Source: Dasyornis broadbenti
Taxonomy: Eukaryota; Chordata; Aves; Passeriformes; Dasyornithidae
Assembly: GCA_013397935.1 (NCBI GenBank)
Contig: VZRN01005010.1
Location: 3,250,433-3,314,432 of the forward strand
Direction of reading: 5' to 3'
DNA length: 64,000 nucleotides
Both the position numbers and the translations under genes were made by a program. Shown in pieces: positions 1 through 13,187 of this stretch; position 1 is the first letter of the stretch, and every line of letters starts with the position of its first letter. Below the pieces are notes generated by a model that ran no database searches, had not been told where the DNA came from, and was given only the letters and a program-made list of their open reading frames with translations.

Positions 1-185
1 GCTGAGGGCGGGCAGAGGAGCGGCCCGCCCCGGCCCCGCCCCGCGCCGCTGCCCGGCCGGGAGGGGGCGGTGGGGGCGGATGATGGACCCTGCGTTTGCC
101 CCCGCATCTGCCCCTGCCCCGGCCGCCTTCCCCGCATCTGCCCCCGGCCCGAGGGGACAACAACATGCTCCTCCTTGGATCCGGG
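1..185. promoter_or_regulatory. CpG island with GC boxes, possible promoter, cut by window edge
   Basis: The first ~185 bases are strongly GC-rich and CpG-dense, unlike the AT-rich sequence that follows. GC-box (Sp1-type) hexamers occur at 6-11, about 37-42, 63-70 and 72-79. A CCCCGCATCTGCCCC-type segment appears twice (about 97-112 and 130-146), suggesting a small internal duplication. In vertebrates such islands usually mark promoters or first exons. I see no convincing coding exon or start codon context, and transcription direction cannot be decided. The gene served, if any, would lie mostly to the left of the window, or start here and run right with exons I do not recognise. Confidence 0.5.
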
Positions 186-235
186 TGGTCCGCGGGTCTC
201 CCGTGACCACGACACCTCTTTCTCGGAAGAGCGAC

Positions 236-683
236 CTGCTGGAGTGAGTCTAGAGGAGGCCACAAAGATGCTTGGAGGGCTGGAGAATCTCTCCTACGAA
301 CACTAAAAGAGTTGGAGCTCTTCAGCCTGGAGAAGAAAAGGTTATGGGGATACTTTAGAGCAGCCTACCAGTACCTAAAGGGGTCGCATAAGAAGGATGA
401 GGATGGATTGTTTACCTGTAATGATAGACCAATGGGCAATGATTTTAAACTGAAAGATGGTAGATTTAAGTTGGACATGGACAGAATTTTTTACAGTGAG
501 GTTGGTGAGACACTGGGACCAGGTTGCCCAGGAAGTTGTGGATGCCCTATCCCTGGAAGTGTTCAAGGCCATGTTGAATGAGGCTTTGAGTAACCTGGAC
601 TGGTGGAAGATGTCCCTGCCCATGGAATAACCTTTGATGGTCCTTTCCAACCCAAATAATTCTGTGGTTCTGTGATTCTATGA
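236..683 (+). mobile_element. CR1 LINE, 5'-truncated, 3' end intact
   Basis: This is a 5'-truncated chicken-repeat-1 (CR1) non-LTR retrotransposon. Translation gives the C-terminal end of the CR1 reverse-transcriptase ORF, with recognisable pieces such as GLENLSYE (about 280-303), LFSLEKKRL, YQYLKGS and LDEALSNL-like residues near 570-592. The frame is broken near 305 and again near 510-520, so the copy is dead. The element ends with the CR1 3' signature: CTTTCCAACCCAAATAATTCTGTGGTTCTGTGATTCTATGA-like octamer repeats at about 643-683. The 5' truncation point is about 50 bp downstream of the CpG island. Truncation at the 5' end is typical of target-primed reverse transcription. Confidence 0.9.
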
Positions 684-3060
684 GGTGCTGCCTCCACCAG
701 CCTGGTGGGTGGGAACAGGAGCTGTATGTCTAGGCTTAGCCCCACTTTCCTATGGGGTAACCTTTGGCATTTCAGAGAAGAGTCCTAGTCCTTCATTTCC
801 TCAGCGTGCTTAGTAACTGCCCTGGGGCATCTACTTATAAAGGTCTCAGAACAAATCCTAGACTGGAGTGGGGATGCTCTCCAACTTTAGTACTCCAGCT
901 CCAGGTGGCTGGTGTAGTTATGCCTTGGGTATTTCCTTCACCACAAGCATCTTGTCCTGGTGGTTTGGACCTCCTTTTCCAAGCCCTTTGCACCCTTAGC
1001 ACAGCTGGACACTGTATGCAGTTGGCGGGAGGCACAGCCCTTCTCTGAGTATAGAAGAGTTAGAGGCCTTTTGCCCTTGCCTTGTAGGTGAGCTAGCAAC
1101 TTAGTCCTCAGGGGAAAATCAAAATAGATAAGGGGGAGAACTGTCCCATTTCCCTTTCAATGGCAGACCTTTCCCAGCAGCATTTCTGAAGGAGATACCC
1201 CTCCCACTGTCATTTTGTTGGCTACCTATTAAAAATTACTAGCACATCCTCACAACTCACAACTCTTTAGTTCACCATTTCCCTGTCATCATGGTATTCA
1301 GGCAAGAAACTTGCCATCTCCTGGTGCCATGTTGCAGCAAAACATCATCAGGTAGTTATTTTTTCCATACAGTGAACTTTGGGCAAGTTACGAGCATCTT
1401 CCTGTTGGCACCATTAATCATACATGCTCTCAGGCCCGGGTCATATGCTTTATGTAAGAAGTAACTGTATACAGATTCCCGCACACTGTGTGACACTGCG
1501 TACTCAGAGGCAACCTGCACAAGTCCTTCTTGAGGGACCACTCATATTGATACTTATTTTTGTCTCTGTTTGATGCCAACCAATCTGAAGCTGTGAGATG
1601 AGTTTTTCAGATGAGCGCTCACATGTCTGTTTGAATTTGCTAGAACGTGCCTAAGGAAATGTCACGGCCGTCACTTTGTCCAACAGTGAAGTCTGAACGA
1701 GGCAATTATACACACAGGTCTCTATATAATCTGAGTTGAAAAGTTACACTTTCTTACAGCTGGCATATAGAAACAGACACATCATACACTGGGTATCACC
1801 TAAGAGGGATCACCTTATATTGTCTCAACATAAAAATTCAAAGGCATCACTTTAAAAAAGCTCCAGTTTATGGAAGTTTGAAGAGGATGGTTTTCAGAGT
1901 TCTGTCCTGATGTATGGCTAACCCTAAACTCCCTTCCCATTCCTAATCTCTGTGTTGCATGACCTAGGAGACAGCATTTTGGAGACACAATGGCTCTTCA
2001 TAGAGAAGATGAAGAAGAGCTTAGAAGATGTTTAGGGATATCAAATGAATGTTAATGCTGAGCACAAGTGCTCTGTGCCACTGCTGTGCCACTCTTTCCC
2101 AGCAAGGGTGCTCTGGCAGCCCAGAGACAGACAGAAATCCTGATAGCACAAATTCTGGGAGAACTGAGAAAGCACTAAGGCATAAATAAAAGTTAGGAAA
2201 GAAGCCTGGAGTCTTGCAACCTAAGACACTACCGCCCTTGAAGGCTGACCCTGCCAAAATTTTCAGCTGATAGCCCACTATCAAAAGTGCCCGGGCAAGA
2301 GCAAGCTCTAAAATACATTTCAGTTGATAATTAACACACACATCACTACTGAGTTTAGCTTGACAACTAATAAGGCATTAGATTTTTTCTTCTCAAAAAA
2401 AAAAAGATTTCAGCCAAGGCAAGAAAGGCTAAAAAATTAACAGCTTTTAATGAATAGACAGATTAGCAAGAGTGAGATTGAAGCAGCAGTGGGCTGGAGG
2501 AAGAGAAAGCTGTCCAGTCAGGAAGCATGTGCTTCCCAGTGCATAGCTTATTATCTAGCCTAGATAAGGGTCTGGATATCCCATACTGTAAAATTCTTCC
2601 CAGGCCAACGTAAGCTGAAAAAGGAAAAACATCTCCTGACCTAGGAATAAACAGTTTCATATTCCATTTCAGTCATATCTCAGCTCCCCTAAGTGATGTC
2701 TTCTTTCATTTCCACCTAGCTTCAAGGAACCATCTTCATCCCCAGGGAAAGCCCATTAGCTTTAATGGAGTTCAAGTACAAATGAACTTGGCTCAGCATG
2801 TGGCATTTTCTCAGCAAAAGTGCGAGTTGCAGCAAAACCCCTTAGAGCTTGTCTAGGCGAGAAATGAACACTTTCCCTACACCGTGCTGCAGCTGGATGG
2901 CGAGGCAGCTTGACACAACAGTGAAACAAGATAAGGCTTTTCTGGGAGGCAAGGTCCCTAGGTTAAAAAAAACCAGCCCCTTCCTTCACATCCTGATTCA
3001 AGTCTCTCGTCATTTACTGTGTTCAAAAGCTTAAAACTCCAGAGCTTCCAGAATTTGTGT
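684..3060. other. No gene recognised; unique-looking noncoding sequence
   Basis: Only short open frames occur here (under about 110 codons), with no family resemblance and no paired splice-site pattern that joins them. No simple repeat longer than about 15 bases is present apart from an A-run near 2395-2405. Confidence 0.5.
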
Positions 3061-3069
3061 ATAGAAACA

Positions 3070-3102
3070 AATATATATATATATTTAAAATAAAATAAAA
3101 TA
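3070..3102. repeat. (TA)n followed by (AAAAT)n simple repeat
   Basis: About seven TA dinucleotides are directly followed by about three AAAAT units. Confidence 0.85.
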
Positions 3103-4031
3103 GTTTCAGGAGCAGTAGCAGTAACAAAGCTTTATTTTATCTGATTGAGGCTTGCACTGCAGCTGAAATATTCATAATATGCTGCTTCTCTGTGGAATCT
3201 TAGGTGTTCCTCAATAACATTGCCATAATTCTCTCAGCAGAGGTTTCCTATATTAATGTATTTATTTTACTCAGCTACCTCTCTTTCCTGAAATGTAAAA
3301 GCATACATTATTTTTGAGACTGCCACTCCTTTGTCAATTTTTCAAATCGAGTAACAGGTATAGAAATTCCTAGGGGGCACTCACAGTGCATATAGATGCA
3401 TGTATTTTGTAGAGCTTATTTAATTTGAATGCTTGAATATTTTTAAATAAATAAAAAATAAACTGATTCAATTGGACGCTTCCTTGTTTACATTGAAACA
3501 GTTGTTTCTAATACTATTGAGTAATATTCAATTCCACAAGGGCTGTGTGTGAAGCAGGTAACCACTTCATTATGACCAAATAAATACATTATTTTCATTT
3601 GCTTCCCTGCATGAACTGTAAATAATTATGTAGCTCTACAGTTTTGCATTTTAAATATTCCATTACCTTCTTTAAAGATGCTATTAAAAATTAGCGAAAT
3701 CTTTAATGTTTTCCAAACTCTCTATTTTAAGAGTAGGATCACCTCAAATATATTTTGAGGGTCTGGGGTCTTTTTATAATTATGTAAATGTCAATAGCCT
3801 TTGTCAGTAAGTTAGAGAAAGCCCTTTTAAAGTTCTTAAAGTATTCTAATGTCTAAAGCCTTCCAAAATCATCACTGGTATCTGTTGAGAACCTACACTA
3901 GCATTGTTCATTAAAAAACAGATAGGAAAAATATTCATGAATGCAGCAATATCCTGCCAAGACAAACAGTGTTATAGTTCTGCAGCTTCCGTATCTTGTT
4001 CAAAGCAATTTGTTTATCCAGGGTGTGTTTA

Positions 4032-4050
4032 GAAAAAAAAAAAAAAAAAC
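4032..4050. repeat. Poly-A tract
   Basis: An uninterrupted run of about 18 A residues. No clear retroposed body is attached on its left side. Confidence 0.85.
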
Positions 4051-5224
4051 TCCACCATTTTTCTTCTAACTATCCATCAGATTACACAAAGGTGTAGTCT
4101 CTTGGCATTATAGTTAAATTATAGTCCAGCTTCCCAGAATACAGGCTAAATTTTTTTCATCACTTGCACCACTAAGTACTCATTGTGATTGACTTTAAAT
4201 GAAACTTTAAAGGGAGTATGACTCAGGACTTGTTGAAGTTTCAACCTACTCCAAATTCAGTAGCATATTAACACCAGTGCCTTTATCTTTGATAATTATA
4301 TATTATTAAGAGTCTGTGGAAGTTTAGAGAAATAATCTTCATCCTCACTACTAGATGTAGTGGCCCTCTTTCAAATGGTAATGTAAGAGTTTATACCTCC
4401 TACAAATTATTTTTTGTATGGAAGGATGTTACTGAGCTAAGCGGCACTGATTTAAAAAAAAATGTGCCCGATTCATATTTCAGTATTCTAATACATCCAT
4501 TAATCTTCATTAGTAGCTGAAAACTGCATGAAGTCACTTTTCCATAAATACTGACATTAAGTAAACCTCACCAAACTGAAACAGAATGACTGCTTACAGG
4601 ATTGTACTTCAAGAGCTCCAAATAAAAGTCCACGGTAGCCGTAGTCACTATATATTACTACAGTGGAAATCTGTGTCCGCTTGAAAGAAAACAGAACATA
4701 TTCAACAGGTATGCTAAGAAATGAAGAGTGGAGTGGTTATCTATAAGCTATCCTACCTGGGCTCCCAAAGAACAGCTCCACTGTCACACTCTGTGACTTT
4801 CAGGTTTTCTTGATGGAGTCAGATATTTGACCATCATATTAAACAAATAATTCTATAGCAAACAGTATTTTGAGAAGCAGTAACTACAAGATAAGTAAGC
4901 ATTAGTATTCTGAAGGACAAAGCCTATTGATTAAATATACTACCCAATTCAACAAGAATAGCTGTGTCAATCAGATCAAATGCTTTTTTGTTCAGTTTTC
5001 TCCATCAAGAATGAAGTTTTATCCCCTCAGCAAAGATATTAATGCTTTGTGTTAGAGAACTCACAAGCTGAGAGGGATTATGTTTTTCCTGGAAGATGGA
5101 TCATTTGTAAATGCAAACTCTTTGTTTGTAGTCCATGGTGAAAGGACAGACGTGTGCTTGCTGGAAGGATTAAGGAAGGTTAAGTTCATTCAGAGTATCG
5201 TTACAGGTCCAAAGCTCATTGCCA

Positions 5225-5300
5225 ATGAAACATTTAGGCCTTGAATTCCTATTTGGGCTCCTGTTATTGATTTCAATGGATAGTTGTAAGTCTGAACACA
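5225..5300. repeat. Possible remnant of ancient amniote repeat
   Basis: The segment contains CATTTAGGCCT-like and TTGATTTCAATGGATAGTTG-like strings that resemble degraded forms of widespread amniote repeats built around a TTGACTTCAATGGGAGTTG core. The resemblance is from memory and short. The surrounding region to about 5850 carries overlapping open frames on both strands (up to 127 codons), none recognisable. Confidence 0.3.
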
Positions 5301-6473
5301 TGCTGTTGAAGATAAGGTGTAGTGTGCACTGCCTCAGACCTGAGCATAGTGAGTACCAAATGCTGTCAAATAAGAGCAGTAACTTTCCAACCTGCCTGCA
5401 GATGGTTTGTAAGGAGACTGAAGAAAAAGATCTTCTGGGCAGATAATCAAATCTACCAGGGGAGGAGGACGGGGCTGAATTGCACATGTAGGAGACAGGG
5501 GGATCAGATGAACAACTTATCTTTGGCCAGGCAGAATCGCAGACAGAAAACAAGCAAGATTTTGTCAGGAGGATCTAAAAGCCACAAGAGGATGAGACAG
5601 GGCAGGGTAGGACTCTGAAGAGAAATACATGGCGCAAGAGCACAGTGAACAGTACGGTGCACGAGGGTGGAAATGGACTGAAAGAGAGATTCAGTGTACC
5701 AATGATGGCCTCCAAGCCATAGAGTAGTAGTGGTGTGAGGAAGATAAATGCAGGTTGTGTCCTCCTTTGGGAATGTAGTAGCCTGCTCTGGAGACAGCGT
5801 AGGGGAAGAGGAGATAGAACTTCTCCTATTATGGCCAGGCACAGAACCAAGAGCTGCTGCCTGCTATCACTGAGGTGGAGTAAGCCAGCTGTAATTTTTA
5901 TGTAAATACGTAATATACCAAGCTGCTTTTTGTTCCAGAGTCTTTATTAGGCTGCACAGTAAACTGCAAATGGAAAAAAGGATGGTCTGGCTGAATGTCT
6001 ATGTGTCCCTGTCAGCACTTGCTTGCTCTCTGCACTGCTCATCACTAATTTCTTCCACAGAGAAATCACTTGATTTAAAAACATGGTTAATCTCCCTGAG
6101 TGTTAAAATAAAAGAGATGAGAAGAGGAAAGGGATGTTGGCAGAGGCTATGAACAAGAACTGATCACTGTCAGGATATGTTGTGCATCTGGACACTGTCA
6201 GTGAGCTCTCTTAGCACTCTGGAGAAAATGCCTGGGAAATGCAATTCCAAGAACATAGTGGCTTAATGGAAATGCAAAGCCATCCCCTGGGCCTGTGAGG
6301 ACAAGCCCCCTGGAATGAGATAGTCTGAAGCACTTTATTTTTGCTTTGTCTTATCTCATCTTCCTGTCTGTGCAACAAATAACCTCTCAACTCTCACAGC
6401 ATCCCCCTAGCTAGAGATTAAAAGCTCTACCATGTCATTGGTTACAGTCTGGAATAATGAAACCTCAGTGATC

Positions 6474-6563
6474 CAATTTTTCTCATACCAGTGTAAATTA
6501 GGATTAATTCCACTGAAGTCAATGGGACAAATATAAAACCAGTGCAAGTGAAGAATCAGGTTT
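6474..6563. repeat. Ancient amniote hairpin-type repeat (MITE-like)
   Basis: The segment includes ACCAGTGTAAATTAGGATTA, then CCACTGAAGTCAATGGGA, then AACCAGTGCAAGTGAAGAATC. This order (CCAGTGTAAAT arm, CCACTGAAGTCAATGG centre, second arm) matches a common interspersed element of birds, crocodilians and turtles, whose two arms are inverted copies around the CACTGAAGTCAATGG core. Family assignment is from memory. The right arm has diverged. Confidence 0.5.
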
Positions 6564-9500
6564 TAGATTTCAACTTTAAGTCTAAGAAAAAGATGAAGTT
6601 ACCTAATAGGGGTTTTCTTTCTTCATTTAAAATAGTAACCATTTCCTGTTAGTTTTTTTCCCCTTCAGTGTGAATTTATCTGTAGAATTGCTCCACTGCT
6701 GGAGCCTGGATATTTCAATGTGAGAAATAACATCCCCTTAAATAAAGATGGAAAAATGCATAAATGGTCTGGGAATTACAGGCAATGGGTTTATTATCTG
6801 ATGTCCCCCAAGCAATCTCAATTTTCTCATATTGTAATGAGATAGGAAGAGGATTAAGCTGTCGCTGTATTGAAGAAAAAATCAACACTAAATGTATTCT
6901 AGAAATCACAAGGGATAAAATGCAACTGATGTCAGAATGACAAGAAATCCTAACAATACTAATATGTCATCTGACCTGTAAAACAAACCATTTTCAATTA
7001 TGATAAATACTAGGGCTGTTAAATAATGTTGGTCAGTTAGTCTGTTGTCAGCCTTGGAGAGCCTCATGAGGTCCATTTTTAAAAGGAAGATTATTTAACC
7101 TTTCATCAACCTTCTTGGAGATGTACTGACTCCAGTGCCATCTCCATCCACCTATTCTCCCCTGTTTTACTACTGGTGTTTCTCTCACCTCCACTGCCAC
7201 AGTTGCATACAAAACCAAAAGAGGGGTTCAAGCATATCTCCTGTCTTCCTGAAAATTCCTCAGGTACTAAAACAGAGAACAGAAAGTTGTTGGTGGTAGA
7301 TGAGTAACCTTTCCTTCTCACTTGAGTGATGGTCTGCAAGCGTGCCCACGGGGTGACCCTAAGCCCTTCAATAATACAAAGTCTAACTACCAACCAAAGT
7401 TGTAAAGCAGTCTTGATGGCATGGCTTAAATAAACATTTAGGGCAGACAGGTCTGCAAAGCTGGCTGGCATACACAGCATAAGGTATAGCAGAGTCATGA
7501 CTCGTTCTATAAACTCTGTAAAGGATTGTCCACCATATGCTCATGTGAGGTAATGAACTGACAGGCAAGGAAATTTTCAGGAGAGATGATGAGTCAAGGA
7601 AGGCAAATGTGAAATACAGGAGGTTGAATGTAGGCTTTGTCCCTTGGGCAGAGTTTTCAAGCGCTTGTCTCAGAGTTAACTTCTATAGTGCTAAACCATT
7701 CAAGCACAAAATGCAGCACTGATATGAGTGCTGGCATCTGAATAGGTCTTGCTGTCTAAATGGATCCTGAGAGGCTGTGGACAAGAAAGCTTTAGCTTTG
7801 CTGGAATATGAATAGTGAGGTGATTTCTATATCAAGAACAAAGAAAGAAGCCCAAAGCTTTATAGATTCAATAGGTGTAAGATCTCTTCAGTAGAAATAC
7901 TAGATAGTAGGATTTTTTCACCCTTAAAAGGAATAAATAACTCCAACCATCTGCTATACCTTCTTCAGGAAACTTGAGCACCAGAGCCAAGAATTTCTCC
8001 CTGGCAATAGTGCAAAAGGGAGTGTGTGTGCAGGCACTGAAGCTTGTAAGGCCCTGCATGAGGCAACTATCTTCGTTTTCTTTAAGTGTTCATACTGCTT
8101 ATCACATGAATCAAGATAATTCCTTCAGCTGAGGAGCACCAGCTCACTAACTCAAGGTGCACTCTGGCAGTCTGGTTCACTGTGTAAATCTAAATGTGAG
8201 GACTTAGTAAACAGCAAAGTCTGTTGAAGTCAGTGATTTATTTTTCGCTTGGCCTTAACAGGCTGCTAATGCTATTCAGTACGGACAAATATCTCACACC
8301 TACCTAAACTCCACTACAGCATTTATTATCTGAGACATTCCTTCCTGGCTGTTCTGAACCACTGCAGTGTGTTCTGCATTGTTAAATAACTTTGAAGCTG
8401 TTCTATTTTACCCACATTAGACTTTTCATCAGCACAACTTGCCTTACATTAGCACACATTTGCTTGACCCTCAGTCAATTTCAAGTCCCTTCATTAAAAT
8501 CTTATTTGTGCTCCCATACTCATGTCTTGTAATGCTCCCTCTTCCAGCTAGCACAGTGAGAAACCCCTCTGTGAGCATGCTTCAGGGTGTCTTTATGTTG
8601 GACTTGGATTTTCTAGACTTGCTGATATTGAAGAAGAGAAAATGTGTGTTCATCTGTAGAAACCAAGCTCTTTCTGGAGTATGGGGGACAGAACGTGGTA
8701 GGGGTAAATATCTCTGCTAGAATACAAGAATGGAAATCAAATGGTCCTACCAAAAGCCAAGGGAAGCTGGTAATCTTACCAGGCACTCTGTAGCAACCAC
8801 TCTTACACAATGCTGGATGCTAAGAGCGGCAAGTATCTCATTAGTGCTTTTCTCTGATAGTAAGGACTACATGGCATTCACATAGACATACCCCAGGAGC
8901 ATAAACTGGTGAGACACTTGAGACAGAAACCCAAGATGATACAAAATGCATGGAGAAGCAGAAACTTTCTGCTGCAGCCACACAGAAATCGTAGAAACCC
9001 AGTATTAGTTACTCCAAAAGAAAAGCAAAATAAACTGTTTCCCTGTTCATTGTCACAAGTTTTTCCATCCTCAGTTATCTCATTCCTTTTTCCGTACTCT
9101 GTTTTCAGAATATCAACTGGCCAAACACAAGGAAGGAAGAAAACAACAGATCTGAAGTGTTTACACCTTTAAGATGACAGCTATAATGCAGCCATAGCCC
9201 CCAAAATAACAAAACCATTCCACAATCAATGCCAAAACCATTCCCAAGTGCATGTTTGAGTGATAGATTGAATTATTAGTAACAAACAGCAAAGTATGCA
9301 AAAGAGCAGAAAATAGGTTTAAAAGAATAACAGTTTACACATTGAAAAATCGATTCAAGAGTCTCTTTGGGCTGCAGCTGTGTTAAAAATTCACTTGATA
9401 AGAGAGAGTTATAATACAGAGTTGAGGGGATTTACTCCCACATGTTGGAGAAGTGTTGGTATCCTGCAGCTCAGCATAACAATCACTGCACAGCCATCCA

Positions 9501-12500
9501 TTAGATGTTGGAGTGACAGCTGAATATCAACAAGCCAAAGAGCAGTACAGCTCTTACCAGCAGAGCCAACCACTCAGCTTACCATGCTCACAGCACAGCT
9601 ATACACTGCATCAAATGGCAATGTCAACATCAATTATTTACTAATTATTATCTATGCATTATTGTTAATAGACTTCACTTTGTCATTTGCAGTGATTCTG
9701 CCTGCGAAGAGTGATGCAGTTCCCAGGGTGAAGTGCTTCTGGGCTCTATTCAGGATGAATATCCATTATCCTCTTGTCCTTTTTTAGTAGTGATGAGAGG
9801 TATTTACAGGAACAACAGGACTGATGGGAGACAACATCCTTCTTAAGGACACATTAGTCTGCTTTTCACTGTACAGAAAAACCCCACAGGTTTAAGGGCA
9901 AGCATAAGAAGTCTGAACCAGATGGTATTCCAGCAAAAGCTCAGCATCAAAGTACTTGCACTGTGCCTAGAAAGAGTCAGATTTAAGCTGGTTTTGGTAG
10001 ATGAGGCTGGTAAAATTAATCACCCTTTGGTTGTCTGCTGTATTCATAGCTCATGAACAGAGACCTTGGGCCTGTGCTAAGATACGGTGAGCAACTTACC
10101 ACTTCTTGCAATCTCCAAAGCTTGGGATAAGATTTTTTTTATCTCAGGCTTGAGAGTTCCCAGTATAGACAGTCTTAAGAAAGTAGAAATATCCTTGCTG
10201 TCAGTGAGCACTTTTACTTTATTTCTAACTGGATTTGTATGCATTTCAAATGAAATGTAAAATCTCATAGCTAAAAATAAAACAGAATTATTATATTTCT
10301 AGTTGAAATAGCTGATAATTCGGTCTTGTTGTAGCTTCATAGAATCAGACCTACAATTATAACAGTGTAAACCAAGTAGCTCTAATAACTGTCTTTTCAC
10401 CCAGCCATTCTTACTGAAGGAAATGAAGACAAACGCAGCATATTACAGCACTTTTTGAAACCACTAGGCATTCTAATCTAATTTATGATGGCAACCTTTA
10501 ATTTTAACTAGGTCAGTTCACTCTCTGAAACCATGGAGAAAAGTATCCTGATAATGCAAAATTATAAAGCATTGGAAACAACACAAATCTGAAAATGTAA
10601 GTAAGAGAAGAGCAGTGTACGAATAAAGGTAGTCGCAATGGAATATTGTGTGAAGCTGACAAAGAAATAAGAAACTCACCCTAGAAGGAAAATGGGAATT
10701 ACTTGCATTGGGTGAGATCCAGCAAGCTATTGAACTCAGCAGGGAATCTTTGTCTTGGTTTCAGCGGGCTTTGGCTTGGAGCCATTGTTTCCCACAGTTG
10801 AGAGAATCAATTTGGTTCTTTGACACTTGAGACTAAATTGAACGAGTAATACTTATTTTGATAATGTGGAAACCCTGCTTAACTGATTCGAGGATCTTTA
10901 GAACAACTGTGTTCAGCCCACCTGTACTGCTGTCTTCACTGATATTTGCTAAGGCAGGATCCCAAGAGCTCCTTGCTCCTTCTGCTACCCCCTGCTCTCT
11001 GAGAAGTACAATGCATGGAAGGGTAAGGCACCTGATGATGCTGCTTCCAGAGACTGTCTGGAGCTAATACTTATTTCAATATTGCTAACTTTCAGATTTT
11101 AATTAAGTCAGATATCAGTGGAATCACATTATTTTCAGCTGGTTAGATTTTAATGATGTTTTAAACTGATCCTTCACTTTAATGAAATAATTATATAACA
11201 CAGGGATGTGTGGTACTATTCATCTGAATTAATAACATGATCACTTTTTATGCTGTCATTTGTTGCTTAGAAGGGAGAACATCAAGCAGCTTTCTCAGTC
11301 TGCAGATACGTGAAGCAGAATTCTCCCTGTTTGTGTTTACTATTACAAGATATGCACTCTCACTTACAGACCATGTCTTACTGTGACTATTCCCCTTCAC
11401 CCATCTTACACCCAAAACTCATGGAGTCTGTTTTGTTTCTGGCTGAAGAAGCCAAGTTAGCATTGTCAGGGCAGATGACATTGCCTGACTGCTTGAAACA
11501 AAGCAAGCAGAGTACAGAAAGCTTACTCAGTTACAAGGAATGAAACATTAAAGCTTTCTGTTACAGGCAGTCAACAAAAGGGAAGTTCAAGAAGCTTTGT
11601 GAATTAGGAGATTTGGTTAGGATAAAAAGCTATTTAAAGGAAGTGCACGTTTAATGCTAAGATGAAAGAACAGGTCAACAGGAAAGGAAGAGGAGATTGC
11701 AGCAGTGTTTTACCTGGTGGCATTTTTCAAGGGCCTCTGTACTTCATTTAGGCTTTCATCCTTCTGTTTCTATAATTATCTTGTATGCAGTGAAGTAATT
11801 AGAAAGATGTTTGGTGCTCTGGTGAGGCTTCATAAACTGTTCAGTTCCTGCAATAAATACTGTCTTTGTGAGGGAGACAGACTCCCCAGAGGAATGATGT
11901 AGAAACCCCATAAGAGGCACCCCAGGGAAAATTTCTCCCTGTCCTGGCAGCCACACACAGCATGTGTCACACTTTTTAGATTTTCATCTCTAACAAGGAA
12001 ACAGAGTCGTTGAAAAATGGACAGTTTTGCAGTCTGGGTACAGATGGAAAGCACTGTTATCTCATTTCACCTGAATGTGGTTAGCCATTCCGTGTGGATG
12101 TCATGGGATGTACCTGAAGGATAAGATTTCTACCTGACACGAAGCGGAAGAGCTCTTAATCTGGTCTTATTACAACACTGTATACAAGGACTGCTTTCCT
12201 GAGCAAAGCAGAAGAAATTACCTCCTCTAGTGTGCTCGGTCTCACAACTGATTATCACTCCATCAGTGCTGCGACCAAGAAATTCTCTCTGCTCCTTCTC
12301 ACGGTCACGCCTTCCTCACCCTTAGTTCTCCACCACATTCACCTGCAGCCAGTCATCCTCAGCCCCAGGCAGCTTTGGTTAAATCTGCTTTTAGCCCATA
12401 TTCTCCCAGCCCCTGCTGCTTTTACTTCACAAAGGGACTTGTTTGGCCTGAAAGAGAAACCCTTTGGCTTCTGAATCTAAGGTCTCTCTTGATACCTCTA

Positions 12501-13140
12501 CATACAGCACCCCACATTAACCCAAAGCAGGCAAATAAAGCTGCAGCTCCTACACTTCAAACATCAGCAGACCCACTGGCAGTCCTTACAGGTCTTCAGG
12601 GTGCATCATCTACCCAAGTGAAGGAGCTCACAAGACAACTCACTGTCAGGTTTAGAATGGCTTCATACATCAACCAGAAGCCATTTGTCTATTTATATGT
12701 CATGGTTTATCAATATGTATGGACTATATCCATTAACCTAAAAGGGTTCTCCTGAGTCATCAAACCTGGTTTCTTGCTGTTTCAAGAATCTCACTCAGTT
12801 CAACCATAAATTTACCAAAAGACATCCTTCTCTAATCAAATTGTGGTGAAAAACAGGGAAGAATTGTAATTTTAAAACCCTATACAAACTCATCACTTCA
12901 TGTTTGTCTGTTAGGAAAGTCACCTCAAATCTTAACTATCTTTCAAAACAAATGCCATGCAACTTTTTTTGCCGTTTTACCAGCCTGTGTTTCAGCCAAG
13001 GTGGAGATTAATGGGCTGTAGTCCACAGTTCAGAACCTACCTGTATTAGCTCTACCCAGCATGTTACAGCAGTTACATGTAACCTTGCTTCAGATAACTG
13101 AGAGGAGATGCCTTTCTAGGCTTCTTCATCCACATCCACT
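6564..13140. other. No gene recognised
   Basis: There are scattered short open frames (up to about 130 codons, for example the minus strand at 7106-7498) with no known domain, no repeats of note and no CpG-rich segment. I see no coding exon I can support. Confidence 0.5.
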
Positions 13141-13142
13141 CT

Positions 13143-13187
13143 TTTCAGGGTTTCTTTCAGGGTTTCTTTCAGGGTTCCCTGAAAGAA
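13143..13187. repeat. 12-bp tandem triplication ending in a perfect palindrome
   Basis: The unit GGTTTCTTTCAG is repeated in tandem. The last copy is followed by its inverse, so 13164-13187 forms an inverted repeat with an 11-bp perfect stem (TTCTTTCAGGG / CCCTGAAAGAA) and a 2-base spacer. Confidence 0.8.

Larger units (their letters stand above)
3061..5160. other. AT-rich noncoding stretch with minor simple repeats
   Basis: The composition becomes clearly AT-rich, with almost no open frames on either strand. It includes a (TA)n run followed by AAAAT units (3070-3102) and an A-tract (about 4032-4050). Nothing coding is recognised. Such quiet AT-rich blocks can hold conserved noncoding elements, but that cannot be judged from one sequence. 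Confidence 0.5.

Noticed and set aside
70..306. 78-codon frame starting in the CpG island
   Set aside because: Its second half is CR1 reverse-transcriptase remnant; the first half is Pro/Cys-rich translation of GC-rich repeats.
10336..10350. TCATAGAATCAG, CR1-like terminal octamer
   Set aside because: No CR1 body on either side.
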